From Bacteriovorax sp. UBA1852 (lineage in GTDB: Bacteria > Bdellovibrionota > Bacteriovoracia > Bacteriovoracales > Bacteriovoracaceae), in NCBI GenBank assembly GCA_002338505.1, contig DDIK01000174.1, forward strand, positions 1-32,892: a stretch of DNA of 32,892 nucleotides. Direction: 5' to 3'. Below, in pieces: positions 1 through 8,900 of the stretch. A model generated the notes under the pieces. It was given only the letters and a program-made list of their open reading frames with translations, had not been told where the DNA came from and did no database searches. The translations under genes were made by a program, and so were the position numbers. The stretch's first letter is position 1; every line of letters starts with the position of its first letter.

Positions 1-516
1 TCTCTATTTAGAAACGATAATTTATCTAACTCCATCATTAGTCATTTTTCCAAGAAGTTTCATATTAAGCCAAGCCGTGGCACTGAAACGGCCAGAAAGG
101 TGTATTCAAAATTTTCAATTCTACCATTTAAAAAGCGTCTCACTACTCAAGGCGTCGCGCTAGTTTATAGCTCTTGGACACATGAGCAAAATAACCCTAG
201 ATATCTACAAGAGTTGATATATTTTCTTGAAAGGGGAGATGCCCAAAAAATATCTTTACTTGATGTTTATACTTATACGCGAAATAGATGGGGATCAAAC
301 TTTTCAACAATTAAAGAGCAAAGAGATGAGTCCGTGGAGATTGAGAATCAGCGGATGCTTAAAAAACAAAGAGAAGCGCAAGAAAAGAATTTGATAAATG
401 ATGAAAGCGCGCTCGAACAGAGATTTAATTCAGGAGAAGATAAGCTTAACTTTCTTTTAAAAAGAGCTAAAAGTGGTGATAAAAAGAAGCGCAATAATAT
501 AATTATTAAAGATTGA
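1..516 (+). CDS. Unknown protein, 3' portion only (5' end outside window)
   Basis: The reading frame is open from the first base of the window to a TGA at 514-516, so 171 C-terminal residues are visible and the real start lies upstream. A GTG at 100 is in frame but has no ribosome binding site and no reason to be the start. The middle part (VYSSWTHEQNNPRYLQEL) looks globular. The last 65 residues are very rich in K, E, R, N and Q (a predicted helical, possibly coiled-coil tail) and end in a lysine/arginine-rich stretch. I recognise no family. The last 11 bases overlap the 3' end of the convergent gene at 506-1408. Confidence is good that it is coding and nil for function. Confidence 0.6.
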   Translation, partial: SLFRNDNLSNSIISHFSKKFHIKPSRGTETARKVYSKFSILPFKKRLTTQGVALVYSSWTHEQNNPRYLQELIYFLERGDAQKISLLDVYTYTRNRWGSNFSTIKEQRDESVEIENQRMLKKQREAQEKNLINDESALEQRFNSGEDKLNFLLKRAKSGDKKKRNNIIIKD

Positions 517-1408
517 CTGAAATTCCAAGGCCTATGTCTAATCCACCGAACTCTTCTAGTTTTGAGTCTCCTCCTGAAGATGATGTTCCAATATCCATGC
601 CAATTGTTTTATATTTTGAAAAACCGAAATGTCCATATAGACTATAGCTTGCGTAAGGGAAGACTCTCAATCTTGCTCCATATTTGTGACCCCAAAGAGA
701 TCCATAGAGTTCTTCAGCTACTCTCGTCGGAAAACCAGAGTTCGTTTGGACAATTCTAACTGCATCAACAGTTATGTCGGCGCTCAAGAAGAGGCCGGCA
801 TAGAGTTCTAAGCTAGCTGCATTAAAAAGCTTCAGAACACGATATTGATACTCTCCACCCACTATTGCCGTTTTGATATCCGCAACTTCATTAGTTGCTT
901 GAAGATAAGAGAAATAAATACCAAAAGCAGAACGTGAGTCAATAATTCTATTTTCAAGTCCTATATTAAACTTCTTAAAGTTCGTTGTTTCACTTCCACC
1001 TAAGCTCTTGGTGTAAACTTCAAGGCCTTCGCCAGAATTCACAGCTGAGAAGTCAAATGTGAAGTATGTATTTTTAAGTAATCGATCGAGATAATTCTCA
1101 TCAACATCTACAATTCTGTGTTCTTTTATTATAGGAGCGCGGCTGATCTTAAAGCCTTTTTCTTCAAAAGTGACATCGGTCTTCTTAACAAAGACGACCT
1201 TTCCATTAAGTAAGATGGGAATGATGGTATTTATTTCACTACCACCTTTTCCTACAACAACTTTTCTTCCTTCTTTGATATAACCAAGAGGCATTTGTAG
1301 GGCCATATCCGCGTAAACAATTGTTACATCGTTAGTGGTGTAGGCGAACTCATAGGCAGAAGCTTTGAGTGCGATGAAAGTGAGGAAAACCAGTAAAATT
1401 TTCTTCAT
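506..1408 (-). CDS. Secreted protein, SH3-like N-terminus plus probable outer-membrane beta-barrel
   Basis: The 300-residue product starts MKKILLVFLTFIALKASA, a classic Sec signal peptide with probable cleavage after ASA. The frame is open 28 codons further upstream, but that extension would bury the signal peptide and overlap gsk, so the ATG at 1408 was chosen. Residues about 20-85 (DVTIVYADMALQMPLGYI through GKVVFVKKTDV) resemble a bacterial SH3 (SH3b-like) domain. The remainder alternates aromatic and polar residues, with short strand-like segments, many Gly/Tyr, and a terminal strand GLDIGLGISVNL. This suggests a small outer-membrane beta-barrel. No classical ribosome binding site is visible. 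A TATACT box (1415-1420, read on the minus strand) lies only 6 bases before the ATG. Function is unknown; the SH3/barrel reading is inferred by eye. Confidence 0.75.
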   Translation of the reverse strand: MKKILLVFLTFIALKASAYEFAYTTNDVTIVYADMALQMPLGYIKEGRKVVVGKGGSEINTIIPILLNGKVVFVKKTDVTFEEKGFKISRAPIIKEHRIVDVDENYLDRLLKNTYFTFDFSAVNSGEGLEVYTKSLGGSETTNFKKFNIGLENRIIDSRSAFGIYFSYLQATNEVADIKTAIVGGEYQYRVLKLFNAASLELYAGLFLSADITVDAVRIVQTNSGFPTRVAEELYGSLWGHKYGARLRVFPYASYSLYGHFGFSKYKTIGMDIGTSSSGGDSKLEEFGGLDIGLGISVNL

Positions 1409-1464
1409 ATTAATAGTATAGCGAAAAAATGAGATATTACTACTTTTATATATAGAGGTAAAAA

Positions 1465-2757
1465 GTGAAGTTTCCAGGTAGACGAAAATCAAAGCACTAC
1501 TTTCCAGTGAATGACCAAGGTCGAGTTTCCTTTGGCGAGAACCATGATGACAGTGTTTACATTGTTGGAATAGATCAGCTCTTAGTTGATATCGAAATTG
1601 AAGTGAGTGATGAATATCTTAAAGATCACAATATTCCAAAAGGTGAATCTGTCATTTTAGATAATGAACTTGTCGAAGAAATTTATCAAGATGCCAAGAA
1701 AAATGATCTTATAAAAGGTGAGTATGCTGGAGGTGCCGTTGGAAACACTTTACATAATTACTCGGTTTTGTCTGATTCTCGATCTATTGCACTTGGTACA
1801 ATCTGTGAAAATATAAAAGTTGGTGACTACGCCTTTAACTACATCAGCAATACTTCTTCAAAAGTAGACTTTAGGCATCTTCAGCCTTGTCAGGGACATA
1901 TGGGTCGCGCAATTTGTTTTATCTCCCCAGATAAAGAGAGAACCTTTGGGATTGGTAAGGGGATTATGAATGACCTCGAAGTTGAATACGTTCCTGAGGG
2001 CATTATAAAAGATTCTTCTGCTCTTCTTGTAACGGCTTTTCTTCTTCGTGATGAGTCCACTAAATTATATCAATCTACTCTTAAGGCCATAGAATATGCG
2101 AAGCGCTATGATGTTCCTGTCGTTTTTGCATTAGGTACGAGTTCAGTAATTGAAGATAGAAGTGAATTCTTTAGAAACTTTATTAAAGAGAATGTAAATG
2201 TCCTTGCGATGAATCTTGATGAGGCAAATGCATTGATGGATATTTCAGATCCTTTACTTGCAGGTGAAAAGATTCTTGATCTTTGTGATCTTTCTTTGAT
2301 CACACATGGAGACAGAGGATTATACGTCTGTGGCTGGGTTGATGAACACCTAAAGCGCGAGACAAAAGATATGCTTCACTCTAAATCTATCGCTGAATAT
2401 AACCTGTATGAATATTCTCGTGCTCAATTAAAGAAAGACTGTAAGAGGCCAATGAAAATCTACACTCATATTAATCCATTTATGGGTGGACCTGTTAAGA
2501 TTGAAAATACTAACGGAGCAGGAGATGCTGCTCTCTCTGCTCTTTTACACGATATGAGTGCGAATCTTTATCATAAATTTGAAGTTCCAAATTCCACAAA
2601 ACATGTTGATAAATTTCTCACTTACTCTTCAATCCATCAGATTTGTAAGTATGCAAATCGCTGCAGCTATGAAGTTCTTAAGCAGAGATCCCCCAGACTT
2701 TTGAGAGGGCTTCCTATCAAGGAAGAGAGTCTTGAAGAATCTTATTGGTCGCTTTAG
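1465..2757 (+). CDS. gsk: Inosine/guanosine kinase (PfkB family)
   Basis: The 430-residue protein is a full-length homologue of Escherichia coli Gsk (about 434 residues), which phosphorylates inosine and guanosine to IMP and GMP with ATP in purine salvage. Near-identical blocks recalled from the E. coli protein include the N-terminus MKFPG-RKSKHYFPVN, VGIDQ-LVDIE, AGG--GNT-HNYSVL-D-RS, YMGGP-KI-like FMGGPVKIENTNGAGD, and the C-terminus SPRL-RGLP--E-SLEESYW. The PfkB signature NTNGAGD is at residues 348-354, with the catalytic-base Asp at 354. Start is GTG at 1465 with ribosome binding site AGAGG at 1454-1458. It is divergent from the 506-1408 gene. The AbgT-family gene follows after about 80 bases on the same strand, but a weak hairpin and a candidate promoter lie between, so cotranscription is uncertain. 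Confidence 0.96.
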   Translation: MKFPGRRKSKHYFPVNDQGRVSFGENHDDSVYIVGIDQLLVDIEIEVSDEYLKDHNIPKGESVILDNELVEEIYQDAKKNDLIKGEYAGGAVGNTLHNYSVLSDSRSIALGTICENIKVGDYAFNYISNTSSKVDFRHLQPCQGHMGRAICFISPDKERTFGIGKGIMNDLEVEYVPEGIIKDSSALLVTAFLLRDESTKLYQSTLKAIEYAKRYDVPVVFALGTSSVIEDRSEFFRNFIKENVNVLAMNLDEANALMDISDPLLAGEKILDLCDLSLITHGDRGLYVCGWVDEHLKRETKDMLHSKSIAEYNLYEYSRAQLKKDCKRPMKIYTHINPFMGGPVKIENTNGAGDAALSALLHDMSANLYHKFEVPNSTKHVDKFLTYSSIHQICKYANRCSYEVLKQRSPRLLRGLPIKEESLEESYWSL

Positions 2758-2764
2758 TTTTTTT

Positions 2765-2804
2765 AGCTAAGGTCTCTAAACCATGTAAATTCTCTTAGCT
2801 TTTT
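2765..2804 (+). terminator. Weak intrinsic terminator candidate after gsk
   Basis: AGCTAAG (2765-2771) pairs with CTTAGCT (2794-2800) and is followed directly by TTTT. The stem is 7 bp and the loop 22 bases, which is long, so this is a weak candidate. Confidence 0.3.
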
Positions 2805-2832
2805 GACAATACTCTAAAGTTTCTTGTATCTA
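2803..2832 (+). promoter_or_regulatory. Candidate promoter for the AbgT-family gene
   Basis: A perfect -35 TTGACA sits at 2803-2808. The best -10 candidate, TATCTA at 2827-2832 (18-base spacer), matches only 3 of 6 consensus bases. It ends 6 bases before the ATG at 2839, which has no ribosome binding site. The -35 match is convincing, the -10 is not. Confidence 0.3.
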
Positions 2833-2838
2833 GTCCAA

Positions 2839-4407
2839 ATGGAAAATAATAAAAAATCTGCCTTTCAAAAATTCTTAAGTGCTGTTGAAAAACTTGGAAA
2901 TGTACTTCCTCATCCGGTAACCCTTTTCGCTATTTTATGTGCATCCATTCTTGTGATAAGCCAATTAGCTGAATGGATTGATCTTCAGGTATTAGACCCA
3001 AGGCCTGTTGGGGCAAAGGGGAGATCAGACTCTGGATATATCGAAGCTGTTGGTCTATTAAATGGTGAAGGTATACGAGCGATTTTTACAAAGCTTGTTT
3101 ATAATTACACTTCATTCGCTCCACTTGGTACAGTTCTCGTGACGATGCTTGCAGTTGGAGTGGCTGAATACTCAGGGATGCTTACAGCATTCATTCGAGG
3201 AATGGTTTTAAAAGCCCCAGATAGACTTATTACATTTACCGTTATCTTTGCTGGTATTGTCTCAAATACAGCTTCCGAGTTAGGTTATGTTGTTCTTATT
3301 CCGCTTGGTGGATATGTCTTTATGAGTAAGGGACGCCATCCACTTGCCGGAATGGCCGCTGCATTTGCTGGTGTATCAGGTGGATACTCTGCCAACCTCT
3401 TTATTGGCTCAGTAGATCCTCTTTTAAGTGGGATCACGCAAGAGGCGGCCCGCTTAATTGCTCCTGAATACACTACTCATGCTGCAATTAATTGGTATTT
3501 CATGCTGGTTTCAACGTTATTGATTTCTTTAATTGGAACCTACGTTACAGAGAAAATTGTTGAACCAAATTTAGGGGAATATTCTTTAGAATATTCACAG
3601 AATATTGATAGTAAAAACGCGATGTCTCCTTTAACAGCTGAAGAGAAAAAGGGCCTAAAGTGGGCCGGTTTATGCTTTTTATTAATCAGTGTAATTGCCG
3701 CACTAACAATCATTCCTTCTTGGGGAATATTGCGTGATCCTGTTACAGGTGATGCCTTAAAGTCTCCTTTTATGAAAGGAATTGTGGCCTGGATATTTAT
3801 ATTCTTTCTCTTTCCATCAATTGTATATGGTAAAGTAACCGGCTCAATTAAAAATGATAATCATGTGATAGAGGGGATGACTAAGGCAATGAGCACGATG
3901 GCGCTCTACATGGTTCTTGTTTTCTTTGCAGCACAATTTATCGCATTCTTTAAGTGGTCAAACCTTGGAACAATTTTAGCTGTTAGTGGTGCAAACTTTC
4001 TAGAGAATATGAATATAACTGGTTCTGGTATTTTTATACCATTTATTCTTATGTGTGGATTTGTTAATCTCATGCTTGGGTCTGCATCTGCTCAGTGGGC
4101 CGTTACTGCGCCAATATTTGTTCCTATGCTTATGCTTGTTGGTTATTCGCCAGAAGTTATTCAGGCCGCTTACCGAATTGGAGATAGTACAACAAATATC
4201 ATAACTCCTATGATGTCATACTTTGGACTCATCTTAGCTTTTGCTGAAAACTTTGATAAGAGAATACGAATCGGAACAATCATTAGTACGATGCTTCCTT
4301 ATTCTATTATATTCATTATCGCATGGAGTATTTTATTTTATATCTGGGTTTTCTATCTCGGTCTTCCTGTTGGTCCTGATGCTCCAACGTACTTTAATGT
4401 GAAGTAG
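2839..4407 (+). CDS. AbgT-family transporter
   Basis: The 522-residue polytopic membrane protein aligns over its full length with AbgT (p-aminobenzoyl-glutamate transporter) and MtrF/YdaH-type proteins. Visible landmarks are the N-terminal ERIG/EKLGN-PHP segment (EKLGNVLPHPVTLF), SFAPLG, GRHPLAGMAAA-AGVSGG-SANL, DPLLSGITQEAA, NWYFM, GILRDP, GSASAQWAVTAPIFVPMLMLVGYSPE, YRIGDSTTNIITPM and the C-terminal YLGLPVGP. Family members import p-aminobenzoyl-glutamate or export sulfonamides; which applies here cannot be read from sequence. ATG at 2839 was preferred to an upstream in-frame TTG at 2824 because it gives the usual short charged N-terminus. The CapA-like gene starts 10 bases after the stop, so the two very likely form an operon. 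Confidence 0.92.
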   Translation: MENNKKSAFQKFLSAVEKLGNVLPHPVTLFAILCASILVISQLAEWIDLQVLDPRPVGAKGRSDSGYIEAVGLLNGEGIRAIFTKLVYNYTSFAPLGTVLVTMLAVGVAEYSGMLTAFIRGMVLKAPDRLITFTVIFAGIVSNTASELGYVVLIPLGGYVFMSKGRHPLAGMAAAFAGVSGGYSANLFIGSVDPLLSGITQEAARLIAPEYTTHAAINWYFMLVSTLLISLIGTYVTEKIVEPNLGEYSLEYSQNIDSKNAMSPLTAEEKKGLKWAGLCFLLISVIAALTIIPSWGILRDPVTGDALKSPFMKGIVAWIFIFFLFPSIVYGKVTGSIKNDNHVIEGMTKAMSTMALYMVLVFFAAQFIAFFKWSNLGTILAVSGANFLENMNITGSGIFIPFILMCGFVNLMLGSASAQWAVTAPIFVPMLMLVGYSPEVIQAAYRIGDSTTNIITPMMSYFGLILAFAENFDKRIRIGTIISTMLPYSIIFIIAWSILFYIWVFYLGLPVGPDAPTYFNVK

Positions 4408-4417
4408 ATATTAAAAT

Positions 4418-5794
4418 ATGAATCATATTAATTTTAAAAGAAACTTTGTGATTGGAATTATAGCTGGGGTCTTTTATTTCTTTGTAGCTCTCATCGCAAA
4501 TTATAGTCATGGTCTTTCTAAGAGTGTTGACGCCGCAATCATTCATGGTGCTCTTTGTTTTGCTGCTACCTTCACTTCGTCATCAATTATGGAGTTTTTC
4601 TTTAATTGTTTTGAAGACCTTCTCGCGAAGTATCTCGGTTCAATAATCTGCAGTGGAGCCTGCACGTTGTCTGTAATGTCAGGGGTGCACTATTTAAATG
4701 GTACTCCTAATATTCTTGGCACAGTTCTTAGTTCTGCTCTTCTCTCTATTCCATACTATATGTTATTTCCTTTGAAACTCATTGATGAATATGAAAAAAG
4801 CATTGATAGATTGGCCTATCGAAGTGATGAAAATAAATCCATTGAGTGGAAGGTGAGAAAGTTATCAAGGCCCTATCATATTAGAGACTTTTTGAAAGTT
4901 CTCTCTCTTAATTTGCTAGGTCATAAAAAGAAGAAAACTGTGAATATAGAAATTCTTCCAAAATCTTTTTTTCTAAATAATGGTCTCACGCAAACAAGAG
5001 TAGGGTTCTTAGGCGACTTGATGCCTATGTATTCAAAGGAATGGCTTGTTTGTGATGAGTTGAAGGAGAGGATCAGTTCTTTGGATTATCTTGTATGTAA
5101 TTTTGAAGGGCTTCTTACGCGTGATAGCTCAGTTCTTCTGGGACAATATCATAACGAAAATATTCTCGAGTCTCTCAAAAGCCTATTACCAGCATCACAA
5201 ATAATTCTTTCAGTTGCTAATAATCATAGTGCAGACTCTGGGTATCAATCTTTTCTTGAAAATATTGATATATTAGAGTCTCATGGTTTTTTGGTTATCG
5301 GCTCTAAAGAGAAGCCAAGTATAGAACTTAATGGCCATATTAATCTAGTGGCCTCTACTCAGTGGTCAAACCAGCATCACGGATATCTATCTTTCTTTGA
5401 AAACTCTGAAAACCACTTAAAAGAAAACTATGTTAATATCTTGTATCCGCATTGGAATAATGAATTAGAGCTCTACCCAAGACCAGAACAAGAGGAATTG
5501 GCATCGAGGCTTCTTGATGACTGGGATGCGATCATTGGTCATCACACACATATCCCTGGACCTATTACTAAATATATAAAGAATAATGTAGGAAAGCTTG
5601 TGGCCTATTCTCTTGGTGATTCAACGACTGCGCTTCCAAGGCCTATGTATAGACATGGTATGTTTGTAGAAATAGATACTGGTGTAAGTTCTGTTCTTAA
5701 AGGACGATGGGAATTTACAAAACTTGTAACTTATAAAAATCAAATAGAACTCACTATAAATCAAAAGAGCTTTGAAGAGCATGAGTTGAGTTAG
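4418..5794 (+). CDS. Membrane-anchored CapA/PgsA-like metallophosphatase-fold protein
   Basis: The 458-residue protein has four predicted membrane helices (about 9-29, 38-61, 72-92, 98-120), a basic juxtamembrane region (120-175), and a C-terminal domain (about 193-445) of the CapA family (poly-gamma-glutamate biosynthesis, PGA_cap). Domain landmarks are GFLGDLMP (D200), CNFEG (to 231), ANNHSADSG (267-275), LYPHW (342-346), GHHTHIPGP (374-382) and YSLGDS (397-402). These correspond to the metallophosphoesterase-like metal-ligand motifs of CapA proteins. With a basic N-terminus inside and four helices, the catalytic domain would sit in the cytoplasm, unlike usual extracellular CapA/PgsA. No capB or capC ligase genes are nearby. 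It starts 10 bases after the AbgT-family gene, suggesting a shared substrate type, perhaps a glutamyl compound, but this is only inference. Confidence 0.85.
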   Translation: MNHINFKRNFVIGIIAGVFYFFVALIANYSHGLSKSVDAAIIHGALCFAATFTSSSIMEFFFNCFEDLLAKYLGSIICSGACTLSVMSGVHYLNGTPNILGTVLSSALLSIPYYMLFPLKLIDEYEKSIDRLAYRSDENKSIEWKVRKLSRPYHIRDFLKVLSLNLLGHKKKKTVNIEILPKSFFLNNGLTQTRVGFLGDLMPMYSKEWLVCDELKERISSLDYLVCNFEGLLTRDSSVLLGQYHNENILESLKSLLPASQIILSVANNHSADSGYQSFLENIDILESHGFLVIGSKEKPSIELNGHINLVASTQWSNQHHGYLSFFENSENHLKENYVNILYPHWNNELELYPRPEQEELASRLLDDWDAIIGHHTHIPGPITKYIKNNVGKLVAYSLGDSTTALPRPMYRHGMFVEIDTGVSSVLKGRWEFTKLVTYKNQIELTINQKSFEEHELS

Positions 5795-5905
5795 TAGGGC
5801 AATTCTTAAATACAATTCTTGCCTTGTATAGTTTGCATAAGTATGACTTTACTTATCAATAAGGCTCTCTCAAGTGTTTGTTATTATTCGTCTAGTTAAG
5901 CTTTC

Positions 5906-5934
5906 TTGGTGCTTTACCGACATGTCGCTATGAT
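5906..5934 (+). promoter_or_regulatory. Promoter of the BspA-like lipoprotein gene, probably giving a leaderless mRNA
   Basis: TTGGTG (5906-5911), a 17-base spacer and TATGAT (5929-5934) form a good sigma70-type promoter. Transcription would start about 5941, only a few bases from the ATG at 5944. No ribosome binding site precedes that ATG, so the message would be leaderless or nearly so. Confidence 0.55.
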
Positions 5935-5943
5935 GTGTATAAG

Positions 5944-8900
5944 ATGTATATTTTAAAACTCATATTCAAGTACTTAACAACTATAGGTTTTATCCTTTTG
6001 ATCTATGGTTGTTCACCTAAGATTACATTTGATAGTGTTTCTAAAGATGTTCTTAGCTCTATTGGAGACCCGTTCTTTATTCGTGCTGAAAAGTCAGGCA
6101 CGGAATTTGATACACAATTTGAGACAATTAGGGTTGGGGATGAGGTCAATCTATTCTTTGTTGATGATGTTGGAAGTAAGGACAATGAAAAGGCCGGTGC
6201 ATCTTGGAGGTCTCAGGGAAATGTTGGAATCCTTTCAGTTCAAGAAAATGGTATTAACTCTACCTTTAGAGCAACAAGGGTTGGAACCTCAATTATTTAT
6301 GCAGAATACGATGGATCTGTTAAGTCAGTGTCGATAACTATTGTTAATTCCGCTCCAGACCTCAGTGAAATAAATGATCAGCTTAATCTATTGGCAGGTA
6401 GTTCTATTGCACAGATAAATGCAGGGGACAATGGGCTTGATGTTGATGCTGATGGAGATGATCTCGCTTATTCTTGTCACTATGACACTGTCATCGATTC
6501 TTCAGTAGCAGATATTAATCTTTGTAGTGATATATCTGGTCTAGATTTTTATTCAACATCTGGAGTTATGGACTGGACTACATTGGCCGGACAAGTTGGT
6601 GATTATGAATTTAAGATCACTGCTACAGACGGAAATGTTTTTGATAGTGAAATATTCAGAATACAAGTAGTTTCTAATGCTTCACCAGTATTGAGCTTTA
6701 TTGCTAATCAGTCAGGAATCATCGAAGGCGACTCCATTGCCCAGATTGATGTAAATGATGGGGGAGATGATGTTGATGCCGATGGAGAGTCCATAGCATA
6801 TTCATGTTTTTATGATCAAATAGTAGATGGCTCTGTTTCTCATGTCACAGCTTGCTCTACTTTAACCGGTGTCAATTTTAACTCCACAACCGGCCTCATG
6901 GACTGGACGACAAGTTCTCCTCAAGCTGGAGACTATGAATTTAAGGTTATCGGAAGTGATGGAGTTTTTGAGGATGATGAATTATTTTCTATTCAGATTC
7001 TCAGTGACCAAAGCCCATCTGTTGATAGTATTGCTGATTTGCGAGTTTCTAAAGAAGGTGTTCCAATTGCCATCGACGCTAATGATGGGGGAGATGACTT
7101 TGATGGAAATGGTGATGCTCTTAGCTACTCTTGTGTTTTCGATACTGTTGAAGACGATAGTGTTAGTTCTGGCGTAAATTGTCTGACACTTACAGGGCTA
7201 AGTTTTAATAGTGCAACTGGAGTCTTTAATTGGACACCAACTTCAGCACAATATGGTAAGTATGAGTTTCAAATTTTAGCATCCGATGGAAGTCTCTCTG
7301 ATTCAGAACTCTTTGTAGTAAGAGTTCTTGATCCAAGTCATTTTACGATGGTGTGGCGTGTACCAGTTGCTAACGATGAAATAGCTTTGCCTCTAGTAAA
7401 TGGTTATAATTATAACTTTACTGTTGATTGGGGTGATGGAACTATTTCAAGTGTAACATCATATGCTGACACAGACAGAACTCATGTTTACGCCTCTCCT
7501 GGTGATTACGTCGTAACATTAGTAGGAAGCGCTGAACGAATCGGTTTGAATAACTCTGGTAATGATCGGTTTAAGTTAATAGGAGTCCCTTATCTTGGTG
7601 ACTTGAACTATATCAGTCTTGAAGGTGCTTTTTATGGCGCTGAAAACCTTGAGTACTTTGCTGGTGGTGTTACAACAAATGTAACGCTAATGAATAGGAT
7701 GTTTCGCAATTGTAAATCATTATCAGATATTGACCTATCTACTTTTGACACGACAAACGTTACGTCAATGTCAGGTATGTTTACTGGTGCCGAAGGGATT
7801 ACCGACTTAGACTTATCTAGTTTTGTAACGACATCACTCCTCGATATGTCTAGTATGTTCTATAACGCTGATAATATTTCAAGCTTAGATATCTCAAGCT
7901 TTGACACCTCATCTGTTACAAACCTGATGTTTACTTTTAGAGGCATGAGTAGTTTGACTTCATTAGATGTTTCAAACTTTAACACATCTAGCGTGTTAAA
8001 CATGTCCGGATCTTTTTCCTACATGACGAGCTTAACAAGTCTTGATCTCTCGAGCTTTAATACTGGTAATGTCACAACTATGGCGGCCATGTTTGAGGAG
8101 AATACTTCATTAACGAGTTTAGATATATCATCATTTAATACGACTAATGTTACGAGTATGGGGTATATGTTCGTTAATACACCTCTTGCAAGTTTAGATT
8201 TGTCTCACTTTAATACGTCACTTGTTACTAATATGCACTCCATGTTTTCGGGAATGTCGAACCTGAATTCTTTAGATATTTCTAACTTTAGCACTGCCAA
8301 TGTTACGGATATGGTGAATATGTTCATTAATACAGCATTAACATCTCTTGATGTGTCACACTTTAACACTGCAAATGTGACGAATATGCAAGGTATGTTT
8401 GCAAACATGAGAAGCTTAACGTCTTTAAATATTAATGGGTTTAACACTGCAAATGTGACAAATATGCATGGTATGTTTCAAAACCTCGATTCGATGCTGA
8501 GTCTTGACGTTACTGAGCTTGATACACAAAATGTTCAAAATATGTCACGCATGTTCTACCATATAGACTTGGTAACATCCCTTGATGTTTCAACTCTCGA
8601 CACATCAAGCGCTACGAATATGACTGAGATGTTTGCTTATTCCACAAATATAGCATCTCTAGACCTAACTTCTTTTAATGTTGCAAATGTCACAGATATG
8701 TCTTCTATGTTTAGAGATCTATTTGCAGTAACGTCTCTAGATTTAAGTGGCTTTATAACTAGTAGTCTGACAAGAATGCATAGCACGTTTAAAGGTATGG
8801 TATCTCTGACAAGTCTTAATATTGCTAATTTTGTTACTAGTAATGTCCTTAACATGAATAGCGCGTTTATGGATCTGAGGTCATTAACATCTCTAGATCT

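Noticed and set aside
5795..5934. Short repeated CAATTCTT and the TAAGTA/TACTTA inverted repeat after the CapA-like gene as a terminator
   Set aside because: The stem is only 6 A/T-rich pairs and is not followed by a T run.
5935..5943. GTG at 5935 as the start of the BspA-like lipoprotein
   Set aside because: It directly follows the -10 box, so it would lie before the likely transcription start; ATG 5944 gives the same signal peptide.
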